DNA of 64,000 nucleotides from Paenibacillus albicereus (GTDB lineage: Bacteria; Bacillota; Bacilli; Paenibacillales; Paenibacillaceae). Made by a program: the position numbers and the translations under genes. The stretch covers positions 4,957,001 to 5,021,000 of the forward strand of contig NZ_CP051428.1 in assembly GCF_012676905.1 (NCBI RefSeq), in the 5' to 3' direction. Numbering within the stretch: the stretch's first letter is position 1; each line of letters starts with the position of its first letter. This document shows positions 8,528 through 17,453 of the stretch, in pieces. The notes under the pieces are model-generated. The model was not told the DNA's origin. It did not search any database and worked only from the letters and a program-made list of their open reading frames with translations.

Positions 8528-9483
8528 AGCGCCACCTGGGACGGCCCGTCTTCGTCTCCATCCCGTCGGCTGGCGCTTCGCCCGGCCTCGTCCGCGACGC
8601 CACGCTCGCCGCCGCGCGCCGTCTCGGCCGTCGCCATGTCGAGCAGCACGGCTCTCAGCAGCCGCTTGCGCCCGTCGTCATCGACGTAAGCCCGCTGCGT
8701 GAACACCTGGCAGCCGATCGCCCGCACCGCCTCGACGATCTCGCCGTAGTAGGCGGCCGCCAGCCGGATCGAGAACGCGCTGTCGGCCGGATACGTATGG
8801 ATGCCCTCCAGCCCTCGGCGGAACCACTCCCCCGCGATGGATGCGAGCTCCTCCGCTACGCGCAGGAACGCCTCGTTGACTTCGCCCCGCTCGAACTCCT
8901 CCTCGCTGTAGCCGCAGCGCGCCATCAGCTCCAGCGGCACGTAGCGCCGGCCGAGCCGCTGGTCTTCTCCGACATCGCGCAGGATGTTGACGATCTGCAT
9001 GCCTTTGCCGAGCCAGACGCCCGCCTCGGTGATGGCCGCTCCGGGCCGCTCGTGCAGCACCGGCAGCAGCATCTCGCCGACCGAGCCCGCGACGCGGTAG
9101 CAGTAGTCCTCCAGCTCCTCCAGGCTGCGGTAATGCGTGCGGATCCGATCCATCCGCTGGCCGCTCATCTGCGTGCGGAATGGCTCCTTGCCGATCGGGA
9201 AGCTCGCCAGCAGCCAGCGCAGCGCCGGCCAGATGAAGTGGCCCTCGGCGCGCTCCAGCCGCTCGAAGCGCTCCTCCAGCTCATCCAGCGTATACGGGCT
9301 CGTGTCGGGCTCGTCCACGCTGTCGTCGATCATCCGGCAAAAGGCGTACAGCACGTACACCGCCTCCCGGCGAGGGGAGGACAGCAGCCGGAACGCCTCG
9401 TAAAAGCTGGCGGAGCTTCGCTTCATGACCGCCTCGCATTCGGCGGCGAGCGCCGCATCCAAAACCGTCGTGCCGTTGTTCAT
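8524..9483 (-). CDS. crtM: 4,4'-diapophytoene synthase (squalene/phytoene synthase family)
   Basis: The 319-residue protein has the two aspartate-rich motifs of head-to-head prenyl synthases: 'YAFCRMIDDSVDEPDT' at about residues 45-60 and 'NILRDVGEDQRLGRRYVPLE' in the second half, plus 'YCYRVAGSVGEML'. CrtM condenses two farnesyl diphosphates to 4,4'-diapophytoene. The C30 rather than C40 assignment rests on neighbouring CrtN/CrtP-type genes and the absence of a C20 diphosphate synthase. A polar tail of about 30 residues is longer than usual. Start and stop both overlap neighbours by 4 bases. Confidence 0.9.
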   Translation of the reverse strand: MNNGTTVLDAALAAECEAVMKRSSASFYEAFRLLSSPRREAVYVLYAFCRMIDDSVDEPDTSPYTLDELEERFERLERAEGHFIWPALRWLLASFPIGKEPFRTQMSGQRMDRIRTHYRSLEELEDYCYRVAGSVGEMLLPVLHERPGAAITEAGVWLGKGMQIVNILRDVGEDQRLGRRYVPLELMARCGYSEEEFERGEVNEAFLRVAEELASIAGEWFRRGLEGIHTYPADSAFSIRLAAAYYGEIVEAVRAIGCQVFTQRAYVDDDGRKRLLRAVLLDMATAETARGGERGVADEAGRSASRRDGDEDGPSQVAL

Positions 9484-10934
9484 GTCCCCAACTCCTTCGC
9501 GATGATTCGCCCGAGCAGGCGGGCTCCCTGCATGACGATCGGGATGCCTCCTCCCGGATGGACCGACGCTCCGACCGCGTACAGCCTCTCGATCGGGAGC
9601 GGCTTCACTTGCGGGCGGAACCCTCCGGACTGGCCCAGCACCGGCGCGATGCCGAAGCTGCCGCCCCGGTACAGGCCGGAGCGGGCCGCCTCGCGCGGCG
9701 TGCGCACGCGCCGCCAGCGGATCGCCTCCCGCAGGCCGGGGAAGCGCAGCGCTTCGGCGCGCTCCAGCACCCTTTCGACCAGCTCGGCTCCTGCTCCTTC
9801 CCAGTCCAAGCGCTCGTCCGCAGGCACCGGGATGAGGACGTACAGCACGCTCTCCCCCGGACGGGCCGCGTCGGAATCCACCGCGACGGGGTTGAACGCG
9901 TAGAACGACGGCGTCTGGCTGAACCGTCCGTGCCGGAATACGTCCTCCATATGATCCAGATGCCGCTCCGGCAGGAAGAACTGATGCGCGCCCGCCTCCT
10001 CCCAGCGCCGGTCGAGGCCGAGGTAGACGAGCAGGCAGCCGGATGACGGCTGGTAGCGCTTCGGCCGGGAACGCCATCCGTCCAGCAGTCCCGCCATGCC
10101 CGGATAGTCGCCGTTGTAGACGACCGCGTCGAACGTCCGCCGCTCTCCGGCCGCCGTCAGCCCGGTGCAGCGTCCTTGCTCCACCTGCACGCTTTCCACG
10201 GGACAGGACAGATGGACGCGCACGCCGGCGCTGCGGCACGCCTGCTCCAGCACCTCGGCCAGACGTCCGTATCCGCCCTTCACGTACCAGATGCCGTGCT
10301 TATGCTCGCTGTAGGGGATGAGGCCGTACAGGGCCGGCGCCTGCAAGGGCGAGCCCCCGATGTACAGCGACTGCAGCGAGTAGGCGTCGCGGATGCGCTC
10401 GTCGCGGAAATAGGCCGACGTCCACGGGCGCAGGCCGCGCCAAGCGCGGGAGCGGAGCAGGAAGCGCAGGTTGGCGGGCGTTAGGAACGAGCTCGGACGG
10501 CTGAACGTGCGCGAGAGGAATGCCTCGAAGCCGTAGTCGAACAGTCCCTCCATGTCGCGCATGTACCGGCGGAAATCGGCTCCTCCGCCGGCATAGGCGG
10601 CCTCCAGCTCCTGCTCCTGCCGGCCGGCGTCCTGATGCTTGGTCCAGCGGGTGCCGTCCGGATAGTAGAAGTCGTACAGCGGATCGACGCGCGTGAGCTC
10701 GATCGCCTCCGGCGGCACGCCGGCTTCCACCAGGATGTCCCGCAGCAGATCCGGCAGCAGCACGATCGTCGGCCCCTGGTCGATGCGGAACCGGCCGGTG
10801 CCGTCCTCCTCATAGCCGAGCCGCCCTCCGGCGCGGGCTTCCTTCTCGTAGACGTCCACCTCCAGCCCTTGCCGCCGCAGCAGCAGCGCCGTCACGAGGC
10901 CGCCGACGCCGGCTCCGACGATCGCGGCCTTCAT
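9480..10934 (-). CDS. crtN: 4,4'-diapophytoene desaturase
   Basis: This 484-residue flavoprotein is the closest of the three paralogues to classical CrtN. It begins 'MKAAIVGAGVGGLVTALLLR' (FAD fold), then 'FRIDQGPTIVLLPDLLRDIL', 'SLYIGGSPLQAPALYGLIPY' and the C-terminal 'GIAPVLGQSGGFRPQ' and 'YAVGASVHPGGGIPIVMQGA'. CrtN carries out successive dehydrogenations of diapophytoene to diaponeurosporene or diapolycopene. It is coupled by ATGA overlaps to the genes on either side. Confidence 0.87.
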   Translation of the reverse strand: MKAAIVGAGVGGLVTALLLRRQGLEVDVYEKEARAGGRLGYEEDGTGRFRIDQGPTIVLLPDLLRDILVEAGVPPEAIELTRVDPLYDFYYPDGTRWTKHQDAGRQEQELEAAYAGGGADFRRYMRDMEGLFDYGFEAFLSRTFSRPSSFLTPANLRFLLRSRAWRGLRPWTSAYFRDERIRDAYSLQSLYIGGSPLQAPALYGLIPYSEHKHGIWYVKGGYGRLAEVLEQACRSAGVRVHLSCPVESVQVEQGRCTGLTAAGERRTFDAVVYNGDYPGMAGLLDGWRSRPKRYQPSSGCLLVYLGLDRRWEEAGAHQFFLPERHLDHMEDVFRHGRFSQTPSFYAFNPVAVDSDAARPGESVLYVLIPVPADERLDWEGAGAELVERVLERAEALRFPGLREAIRWRRVRTPREAARSGLYRGGSFGIAPVLGQSGGFRPQVKPLPIERLYAVGASVHPGGGIPIVMQGARLLGRIIAKELGT

Positions 10935-12589
10935 GGGCGGACCTCCGGCGGAGCGGCGGCAGGACCGCGCGTCCCGCGAGCGGGCGAGCCGCCGGGAACC
11001 GGGGCTTCGGCGGCTCGGACCGCCTCGCCGGTGCGGCCGGACCGCCTCCAGCCGCTCCAGCCGCGGCCGCCCTTTTCGGACCGGCCGAGATGCTCCTCCT
11101 CCAGCAGCTGCGCGCTGATGATCGCCGACTGGATGATCGTCGGCAAGCCGCTGCCGGGATGCGTTCCACCTCCGACGAGATAGCAGCCCTCCAGCTCCTC
11201 GAAGCGGTTGCGGGGACGCAGATGCATCATCTGATCCAGGCTGTGCGCGAGATTGAACGTCGCGCCTTGATAGACATACGCTTGCTTTTCCCAGTCCTCC
11301 GGCGTATACATCCGCTCCTCCTCGATCAGCGCCTCCACGGCAGCCGCGCCGGGGAGGCCGCATTCGGCCGCCAGCCGCTCCAGCATGAGGGCGCGGACCT
11401 TCGGCGCTTCCTCGCGCCAGTCGAGGCCGGAGCGGTTGTTCGGGACGGGCAGGAGCAGATAGAGCGCCGACTTCCCCGGAGGAGCGAGCGTCGGATCGAG
11501 CCGCGACGGATGATGGATGTAGAGGGAAGGATCGTCCGACAGCGTCATCCGCTTCGTCATGTCGTCGACGTTGCGCCGGTAGTCGGCCGCGAAGACGATC
11601 TTGTGATGAGGCAGCATCGGCAGCTCCGCCCCGATGCCGAGGTAGAGCATGAAGGTGGACAAGGACAGCTTTTTCTTCTTCAGCTTGGCCGGCGTGTAGG
11701 ACTTCAGCGTGCCGGGGTCGAATAACGTGGACATCGCATGGCCGAAGTCCGCGCCGATGACGACCGAGTCGGCCGCGATCCGCTCTCCGCCCTCCAGCTC
11801 GACGCCGACCGCGCGTCCGCCGTTCGTCAGCACGCGGCGCGCGCCCACTCCGGTGCGGATGACGGCGCCGTGCTCGCGGGCGACGTCCGCCATCGCCTCG
11901 CTGATGCGGTTCAGCCCGCCGATCGGATGGTAGAGCCCGTATTCATGCTCGAGGAAGCTCAGCATCGTGAACGTGCCGGGACACTCCCAGGGCGACATGC
12001 CGAGATACTTGGATTGGAACGAGAACGCCCAGCGGAGCCGCTCGTCGGTGAAATAGCGCGAGAGGCGCTTATGTACGGTATCTGCGGCGTCCAGCTTGGG
12101 CAGCGCCCGCAGCACGTCGGCCGCGAGGTAGCTGCCGATAGAGCCGAACGGCCGCCGCAGCAGCGGCAGCACGCGGCTGAGCTTGTCCCGCTCCCGGGTC
12201 ATGAAGCGCATATACCGCTCGCCGTTGCCCGGGAACAGCTCCTCTACCCGGCGGGCCGTCTCTTCGTGGCTGCCTCCGGGAGAGAACTCCAGATCGCCGA
12301 ACTTCAGCGTATACAGCGGATCGACCCGCTTCAGCTCCAGATAATCCTCCAGACGGCGGTCCGACCGCTCGAACAGCTCCTCCAGCACCGGCAGCATCAT
12401 CAGGAACGTCGGCCCCCGGTCGAACGTGTAGGCTCCGAGACGGAGCGCGGAGGTCCTGCCTCCGACATAGGGCTGCTTTTCCAGCAGCGTCACTTCATGG
12501 CCGCGAGCCGCCAGCAGCATCGCTGCAGCCAGCCCTCCCGGACCGGCGCCGATGACGGCCGCCTTGATTCGTTTCCCCACTTCTCGCAC
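10931..12589 (-). CDS. Third CrtN-family carotenoid desaturase/oxidase (CrtNc-like)
   Basis: First gene of the carotenoid run, 552 residues. The FAD fold 'KAAVIGAGPGGLAAAMLLAA' is followed by 'YTFDRGPTFLMMLPVLEELF', 'FQSKYLGMSPWECPGTFTML' and 'YLVGGGTHPGSGLPTIIQSA'. It belongs to the same superfamily as CrtN and CrtP but differs from both at the C-terminal FAD-binding loop, and it resembles the third paralogue of Bacillus-type C30 clusters. It may oxidise the opposite end of the polyene or share desaturation; this cannot be settled by reading. About 55 C-terminal residues are low-complexity Gly/Arg/Ala/Pro. It starts with GTG (12589); a second in-frame GTG lies at 12580. Confidence 0.78.
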   Translation of the reverse strand: MREVGKRIKAAVIGAGPGGLAAAMLLAARGHEVTLLEKQPYVGGRTSALRLGAYTFDRGPTFLMMLPVLEELFERSDRRLEDYLELKRVDPLYTLKFGDLEFSPGGSHEETARRVEELFPGNGERYMRFMTRERDKLSRVLPLLRRPFGSIGSYLAADVLRALPKLDAADTVHKRLSRYFTDERLRWAFSFQSKYLGMSPWECPGTFTMLSFLEHEYGLYHPIGGLNRISEAMADVAREHGAVIRTGVGARRVLTNGGRAVGVELEGGERIAADSVVIGADFGHAMSTLFDPGTLKSYTPAKLKKKKLSLSTFMLYLGIGAELPMLPHHKIVFAADYRRNVDDMTKRMTLSDDPSLYIHHPSRLDPTLAPPGKSALYLLLPVPNNRSGLDWREEAPKVRALMLERLAAECGLPGAAAVEALIEEERMYTPEDWEKQAYVYQGATFNLAHSLDQMMHLRPRNRFEELEGCYLVGGGTHPGSGLPTIIQSAIISAQLLEEEHLGRSEKGGRGWSGWRRSGRTGEAVRAAEAPVPGGSPARGTRGPAAAPPEVRP

Positions 12590-12958
12590 CTGCTTCCTGC
12601 TTGGCGTCTACGGGCTGATCCCCGTTCCCCGGCCGGAAAGGGACAGAGGCCGTCTCCTAATATTAACCCAGCGGTATAATTATTGAATCAAGTTGCCTTG
12701 TCCTTTATTTCTATGCGGCCAGGCCGTCCGGACAGAACGGGGATTCGTCCGCTTGCAGCAAGCAGAAAAACCCCCTTCCCGCCGAAGCAGGACAGGGGGG
12801 TGGAGAGGCCGTGCGGAGCGGGTCATAGGCCGATGGCCCTGATCTGCTGCTGCAGCCTGTTGCCGCTGAATCGTCTATGGCTCCAGAGGCTGCGCGCAGA
12901 CTCTCCCGCGAAGCCGGCTTCTCAGAAAATCGCTATGATCTTCTGTCGATCCCTCCGC
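12590..12958. other. Region between the helicase gene and the carotenoid run
   Basis: Both flanking genes lie on the minus strand. It holds the helicase terminator at 12765-12802. Between that and 12590 is an AT-rich stretch (about 12655-12715) that must contain the carotenoid promoter. TTGATT followed by TTAATA at 18-19 bp on the minus strand is a candidate. No gene is supported. Confidence 0.5.
12765..12802 (-). terminator. Terminator of the helicase gene
   Basis: On the minus strand, ACCCCCCTGTCCTGC pairs imperfectly with GCGGGAAGGGGGT around a TTCG loop, followed by TTTTTC. Confidence 0.75.
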
Positions 12959-15634
12959 TCATAGGACCGGGCCTCCATCATCCGGAATCCCTCCTCCGCC
13001 GTCAGGTATGACAGGCGATTCCCTCCGTGGACATGCCAGCCATTCTTCCGGCAGCAGCCGCCGGTAGCGGGGCTGCGCGTAGCGGTCGTCGACGAGCAGC
13101 AGCGTGCCGCGGTCCGTCTCGCTGCGGATGAGGCGGCCTCCGGCCTGCAGCACCTTGCTGATGCCGGGGTAGACGTAGGCGTAGTCGAATCCGCTGCGTC
13201 CCCGGCGCTGCTCGTAGGCGGCCAGCAGGTCGCGCTCCGGCCCGAGCTGGGGCAGCCCGACTCCGATGACGGCGACGCCGGTGAGGCGGTCGCCCGCCAG
13301 ATCGACGCCCTCGGAGAAGATGCCGCCCATGACCGCGAAGCCGAGCCGGATCGGCCCCTTCTCTCCGGGCGGGTCGGCATAGGCGGCCAGGAATCGGTCC
13401 CGGTCCTCCTCCGTCATGGCCGGCCGCTGAAGCTGCAGCCGCAGCTCCCGGCCGTCCGGCAGCGTGATCGCCCGCTCTCCGCCGAACGGCTCCGGCTGTA
13501 CGCCGCCCTCTCCGCCAGCCGCCGGGGACGGCGGAGCTTCCGCCGGACCTGCAGGGCCGGCGGAGGGGGCGCGGCCGGAATCCATGCTCCGGCCCCCGGC
13601 CTCTGGGGCGGGCCCATCGGCCCTGCCGGAGCGGCTCCCCTCCCCGCCGAGCTCTGCCAGCAGCTGCCCGTAGGCCGCGTTCAGATAGGCATAGGACGGG
13701 AAGAAGGCGAGCCAATGCCCTTGCTGCTCCAGCACGGTGCGCAGGAGCTCGCGGGCGAGCGGCGACAGCGTATGCGCGCGGTCGGCGTACCTCGTGGACA
13801 GCGGCAGCACCCGCACGTCCAGCTGCGCCGGATCGAACGGCGACGGCAGCGTCAGCGAGCGGTCCTCCTCGTCCGCTCCGAGCTGATCCATGTAGAAGGG
13901 CAGCGGCGACAGCGTCGCGGAAAACAACACCCGCCCGCCGTACTGGCGGCCGGTCTGGCGCAGCAGCGCCGACGGGTCGAGGCATCGGAGCGTCGCCTGC
14001 ACCGACGAGCCCCGCTGGCGCTCCAGGACGAGCGTGAACCGCTCGTCGAACCATTCGCCGGCCGCGGCGAACGCCTTGGCCGCGTAGTACGCGTCGAGCA
14101 GCCGCCGCTGCCCGTCCGCGTCGCCGCTTGCCTCGCCGGCGGCCAGCAGCTCTCCCGCCGCTTCGACGAAGCCGCGCGCCGCCGCCAGCAGCTCCGCCGG
14201 CGCTTCGTCGGCGGCGAACGCGCCGCCGCCGGCCGGCCGCAGCCCTGCCGCGCCTCCTCCGCCGGCGTCCATCTCCTTGCGCAGCGCGATGAACGCGGCG
14301 TTCACGGCCTTGGCTGCCGCGGCGAGCGCCGGCGCCGACGACTTGCGCTCGCGCTGCAGCGCGAGGAACGGGTCCTTCTCCAGCGCGGCGGAGTACATCG
14401 CGCGGGCGCGGTCCGGCAGGTTGTGCGCCTCGTCGACGAGCAGCGCGCTGCGGCGCGCCTGCTCCGCCGGCAGCCGCTTGAGCGAGACTTTGGGATCGAA
14501 CACGTAGTTGTAGTCGCCGATGACCGCGTCCGCCGCGTAGGCGGCGTCGAGCGAGAACTCGAACGGGCAGACGCGGTGCTTGAGCGCATACCGCTCCACC
14601 GTCTCGCGCGTGATGAGCGTCTCGCGGCCGAGCAGGTCGAGCACCGCTCCGTTGATGCGGTCGAAGTATCCGTCGGCGAACGGGCATTCCGCCCCGTCGC
14701 AGCGCATTTCCTCCTGCGGGCAGATCTTCTCCTTGGCGGTGAGCGTCACCGCATGCAGCACGAGCCCTTGGGCCTCCATCCGCCGCAGCGCGTCCTCCGC
14801 TGCCGCACGGGTCGTCGTGCGCGCCGTCAGATAGAACAGCCGCGAGACGCCCGAGCCTGCGCCCTTGCCCTCGTCCGTACCCTCCTCGGCCTCGCCGAGC
14901 GCCCGTACCGCCGGCCAGAGCACGCTCATCGTCTTGCCGATGCCCGTCGGCGCCTTGGCGAACAGCCCGGCGCGCGTCTCGAGCGTGCGGTAGACGGCGG
15001 CGGACAGCTTGCGCTGCCCCGGCCGGAAGCGGCCGAACGGAAAGTCCAGCGCCGCAAGGCTCGCGTCCCGCCGCCGGCGATGCTCCGCCAGCATGCGGGC
15101 GTACGGCGCGTACGCCTCCAGCAGCGCAAGCAGCGAGGTCCGCAGCTCCGCCCGCGAACAGACGCGCGCGAAGCGGACCGAGGCTCCGCTGTCCCGATGC
15201 ACGTAGGTGAGCTGCACGCGCATCTCCGGCCGGTCCTCCCGCTCCGCATAGATGGCGGCGTAGCCCATCGCCTGCGCCCAGTGGACCGTCCAGCCGCCCT
15301 CCGGTAGGTCCGCGAGCGGCCGCGAGACGGACTTGATCTCGTCGATCGTCTCCTTCCCGTCCTCCCGCAGCAGGCCGTCGCAGCGCCCCTCCACCGTCCA
15401 GGAGACGCCGGCATGCTCCAGCCGCTCCCGCAGGAACAGCTCCCTCTCGTCCTCCTCGCCGTACGCCGCCTGGATCTCCTTATGGATGCGGGCTCCATCG
15501 GCGAGCGCGGCCGAGCTGCGGAATCCGTACTCGATGCTGCCGCCTCGGCAAGCGTACTCCGCCAGCGCGCGCACAGCGATGCGCAGCCGGCCTTCGGCCA
15601 GCTCCGGCCCGCCTTGCTTTTCCAGCTCTTCCAT
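12959..15634 (-). CDS. XPD/DinG-type DNA helicase with N-terminal PD-(D/E)XK-like nuclease domain
   Basis: The 891-residue protein begins with a RecB/AddB-type nuclease-like domain: 'EGRCDGLL' (Asp near 86) and 'TIDEIKSV' (E-x-K near 98-100). A superfamily 2 iron-sulfur helicase follows. 'AKAPTGIGKTMSVL' is Walker A (about 226-239). Four cysteines near 305, 312, 317 and 356 can ligate a 4Fe-4S cluster, and 'LLVDEAHNLPDRA' is the DEAH box. 'GGRLIRSETDRGTLLLVDDR' near the C-terminus is motif VI. A Gly/Pro/Ser-rich insert of about 55 residues interrupts the C-terminal motor domain. The start at 15634 is chosen because GGAGGG lies 6 bases upstream; ATGs at 15667 and 15652 lack such a site. The biological substrate is unknown. 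Confidence 0.83.
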   Translation of the reverse strand: MEELEKQGGPELAEGRLRIAVRALAEYACRGGSIEYGFRSSAALADGARIHKEIQAAYGEEDERELFLRERLEHAGVSWTVEGRCDGLLREDGKETIDEIKSVSRPLADLPEGGWTVHWAQAMGYAAIYAEREDRPEMRVQLTYVHRDSGASVRFARVCSRAELRTSLLALLEAYAPYARMLAEHRRRRDASLAALDFPFGRFRPGQRKLSAAVYRTLETRAGLFAKAPTGIGKTMSVLWPAVRALGEAEEGTDEGKGAGSGVSRLFYLTARTTTRAAAEDALRRMEAQGLVLHAVTLTAKEKICPQEEMRCDGAECPFADGYFDRINGAVLDLLGRETLITRETVERYALKHRVCPFEFSLDAAYAADAVIGDYNYVFDPKVSLKRLPAEQARRSALLVDEAHNLPDRARAMYSAALEKDPFLALQRERKSSAPALAAAAKAVNAAFIALRKEMDAGGGGAAGLRPAGGGAFAADEAPAELLAAARGFVEAAGELLAAGEASGDADGQRRLLDAYYAAKAFAAAGEWFDERFTLVLERQRGSSVQATLRCLDPSALLRQTGRQYGGRVLFSATLSPLPFYMDQLGADEEDRSLTLPSPFDPAQLDVRVLPLSTRYADRAHTLSPLARELLRTVLEQQGHWLAFFPSYAYLNAAYGQLLAELGGEGSRSGRADGPAPEAGGRSMDSGRAPSAGPAGPAEAPPSPAAGGEGGVQPEPFGGERAITLPDGRELRLQLQRPAMTEEDRDRFLAAYADPPGEKGPIRLGFAVMGGIFSEGVDLAGDRLTGVAVIGVGLPQLGPERDLLAAYEQRRGRSGFDYAYVYPGISKVLQAGGRLIRSETDRGTLLLVDDRYAQPRYRRLLPEEWLACPRRESPVIPDGGGGIPDDGGPVL

Positions 15635-15765
15635 GCGGGTCCCTCCGAACATTCGTTTGCCTTTCATTGTAGCATGCGCGTCCGAGCGCGTCGATGAAGG
15701 CGGGCACGGGTAAGAGGGGGGACAAGGCCGCGATGGTGAGCGGACCCGATCGGAGGATGAGAGCT

Positions 15766-16593
15766 ATGGGAAAAAGGATTGAAGTCGAACCGGGCGTCAT
15801 GCTGAACGTCGAGGATGTCGGACAAGGGGACGCCGTCGTCTTCCTGCACGGCTGGCCGGCCAGCTCGCGCATGTTCGAATACCAGGCGATGCTGCTGCCG
15901 CGCCACGGGCTGCGGTTCGTCGGCATCGACTTCCGCGGCTTCGGCAAGTCCGACGCGCCGTGGGAAGGCTACGGCTACGACCGCATGGCCGACGACGTGC
16001 GGGCGGTCGTGGACGCGCTCGCGCTCGAGCGCTTCACGCTGGTCGGCTTCTCGATGGGCGGCGCGATCGCCGCGCGCTACATGCACCGCCATCGCGAGCA
16101 CGGCGTCGCCCGCTTGATCCTGGCCGGCGCCGCCGCGCCGCGCTTCACGCAGGCGAGCGACTTCACGGACGGCACGCCGGCGCAGCAGGTCGACGCGATG
16201 CTCGACGACGCGCACAAGGACCGCCCGGCGATGCTCGAGGCGTTCGGCAAGACGTTCGCCGACAAGAAGCCTTCCGCGCCGTTCGCCCAGTGGATGAGCT
16301 CGATCTGCCTGGAGTCGTCGGCGCACGGCACCGTGCGGGCGATGGAATCGCTGCGCAACGAGGACCTTCGGCAGGATCTGCCTGCGATCACCGTGCCGAC
16401 CGCGCTGCTCCAAGGCATGAAGGACAAGATCTGTCCGCCGGAGCTGGCCGAGCGCACGCATGAGCTCGTGCCGCATGCCGAGCTTTATCGGTTCGAGGAA
16501 AGCGGACATGCCATGCTGTTCGACGAGCCGGCCAAGTTCAACGAGACGCTGCTCGCCTTCGCGAAGCCGGACGCGGCGGTGCCGCGCCTGTAA
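15766..16593 (+). CDS. Alpha/beta hydrolase (non-haem haloperoxidase-like)
   Basis: The 275-residue alpha/beta-hydrolase has 'VVFLHGWPASSRMFEYQA' (oxyanion region), the nucleophile elbow 'LVGFSMGGAIAARYM' (Ser near 98), 'LQGMKDKICPPELAE' (acid) and 'EESGHAMLFDEPAKFNE' (catalytic His). The pattern is that of cofactor-free haloperoxidase/esterase enzymes; the true substrate is unknown. The ATG at 15766 has GGAGG 9 bases upstream. In-frame starts back to 15694 lie inside the promoter region shared with the divergent helicase gene. A strong terminator follows 180 bases later. Confidence 0.85.
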   Translation: MGKRIEVEPGVMLNVEDVGQGDAVVFLHGWPASSRMFEYQAMLLPRHGLRFVGIDFRGFGKSDAPWEGYGYDRMADDVRAVVDALALERFTLVGFSMGGAIAARYMHRHREHGVARLILAGAAAPRFTQASDFTDGTPAQQVDAMLDDAHKDRPAMLEAFGKTFADKKPSAPFAQWMSSICLESSAHGTVRAMESLRNEDLRQDLPAITVPTALLQGMKDKICPPELAERTHELVPHAELYRFEESGHAMLFDEPAKFNETLLAFAKPDAAVPRL

Positions 16594-16599
16594 GCGGCG

Positions 16600-16765
16600 G
16601 GCGCCGCGCCGCTCTTGCAGGCAGCCGGCGGAGGCTGTGGCATGCCCGCAGGCGGCCAGGCGGAGGCTGTGGCCATGGCCGCAGGCGGCTAGGCGGCGGC
16701 CAGCGCGGCTCGCCGCCAGCCGGCGGCTGGCGCGCGGACGGCACGGCCCGCTCGCGGCCTCCATT
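16600..16765. repeat. GC-rich short duplications after the hydrolase gene
   Basis: A block close to GGCGGAGGCTGTGGC plus CGCAGGCGGC occurs twice about 39 bp apart (from about 16628 and 16667), inside almost pure GC sequence. It encodes nothing recognisable. Confidence 0.6.
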
Positions 16766-16773
16766 CCAGGTTC

Positions 16774-16825
16774 AGGGCTGTTCCGAAGTGTCCGTGAGTC
16801 GGACCTTTGGGACAGCCCCTTTTTG
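16774..16825 (+). terminator. Terminator of the alpha/beta hydrolase gene
   Basis: An outer stem GGGCTGTTCC/GGGACAGCCC encloses an inner stem GTCCG/CGGAC, followed by CTTTTTG. The same GGGCTGTCCC stem recurs at 32835-32892. Confidence 0.85.
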
Positions 16826-16842
16826 TCATGGCTGCCTGTCTG

Positions 16843-17453
16843 CGGCTTGCCGGGCGTGCGGAAATTCGCTGACGGGGTCCAGACTGCCTTCATTCGGCTC
16901 GCCGGGCGTGCGGAAATTCGCTGACGGGGTCCAGACTGCCTTCATTCGGCTCGCTGGGCTTGCGGAGATGCGCTCACGGGGTCCAGACTGCCTTCATTCG
17001 GCTCGCTGGGCGTGCGGAAATTCGCTGACGGGGTCCAGACTCCCTTCATTCGGCTCGCTGGGCTTGCGGAGATGCGCTCACGGGGTCCAGACTGCCTTCA
17101 TTCGGCTCGCTGGGCTTGCGGAGATGCGCTCACGGGGTCCAGACTACCTTCATTCGGCTCGCTGGGCGTGCAGAGATGCGCTCACGGGGTCCAGACTCCC
17201 TTCATTCGGCTCGCTGGGCGTGCGGAGATGCGCTCACGGGGTCGAGACTCCCTTCATGCGGCTTGCCGGGCTTGCGGAAATGCGCTCACGGGGTCCAGAC
17301 TACCTTCATGCGGCTCGCCGGGCGTGCGGAGATGCGCTCACGGGGTCCAGACTCCCTTCATGCGGCTCGCCGGGCGTGCGGGGAGGCGCTGACGGGGTCC
17401 AGACTGCCTTCATTCGGCTCGCTGGGCTTGCAGAGATATGCGCTGACGAGGAC
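16843..17453. repeat. Tandem array of a 52-bp unit, 11 full copies plus a partial one
   Basis: Units begin CGGCTCGC(C/T)GGGC and run through a GGGGTCCAGACT core to CTTCATT. Copy starts at 16843, 16895 and onward keep an exact 52-bp step to 17415. Copies vary at a few fixed positions (for example AAATTCGCTGA versus GAGATGCGCTCA). Because 52 is not a multiple of 3 and the unit lacks stops, all three plus-strand frames stay open; this is not a protein gene. It fills the gap between the hydrolase terminator and the diguanylate cyclase gene. Confidence 0.95.

Noticed and set aside
12683-12964. Plus-strand frame of 93 codons with an upstream TATAAT at 12675
   Set aside because: No -35 box, no ribosome binding site, and the frame crosses the helicase terminator; the product has no recognisable features.
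16843-17453. CRISPR array
   Set aside because: The whole 52-bp unit is repeated with point variation; there are no unique spacers and no cas genes in the window.
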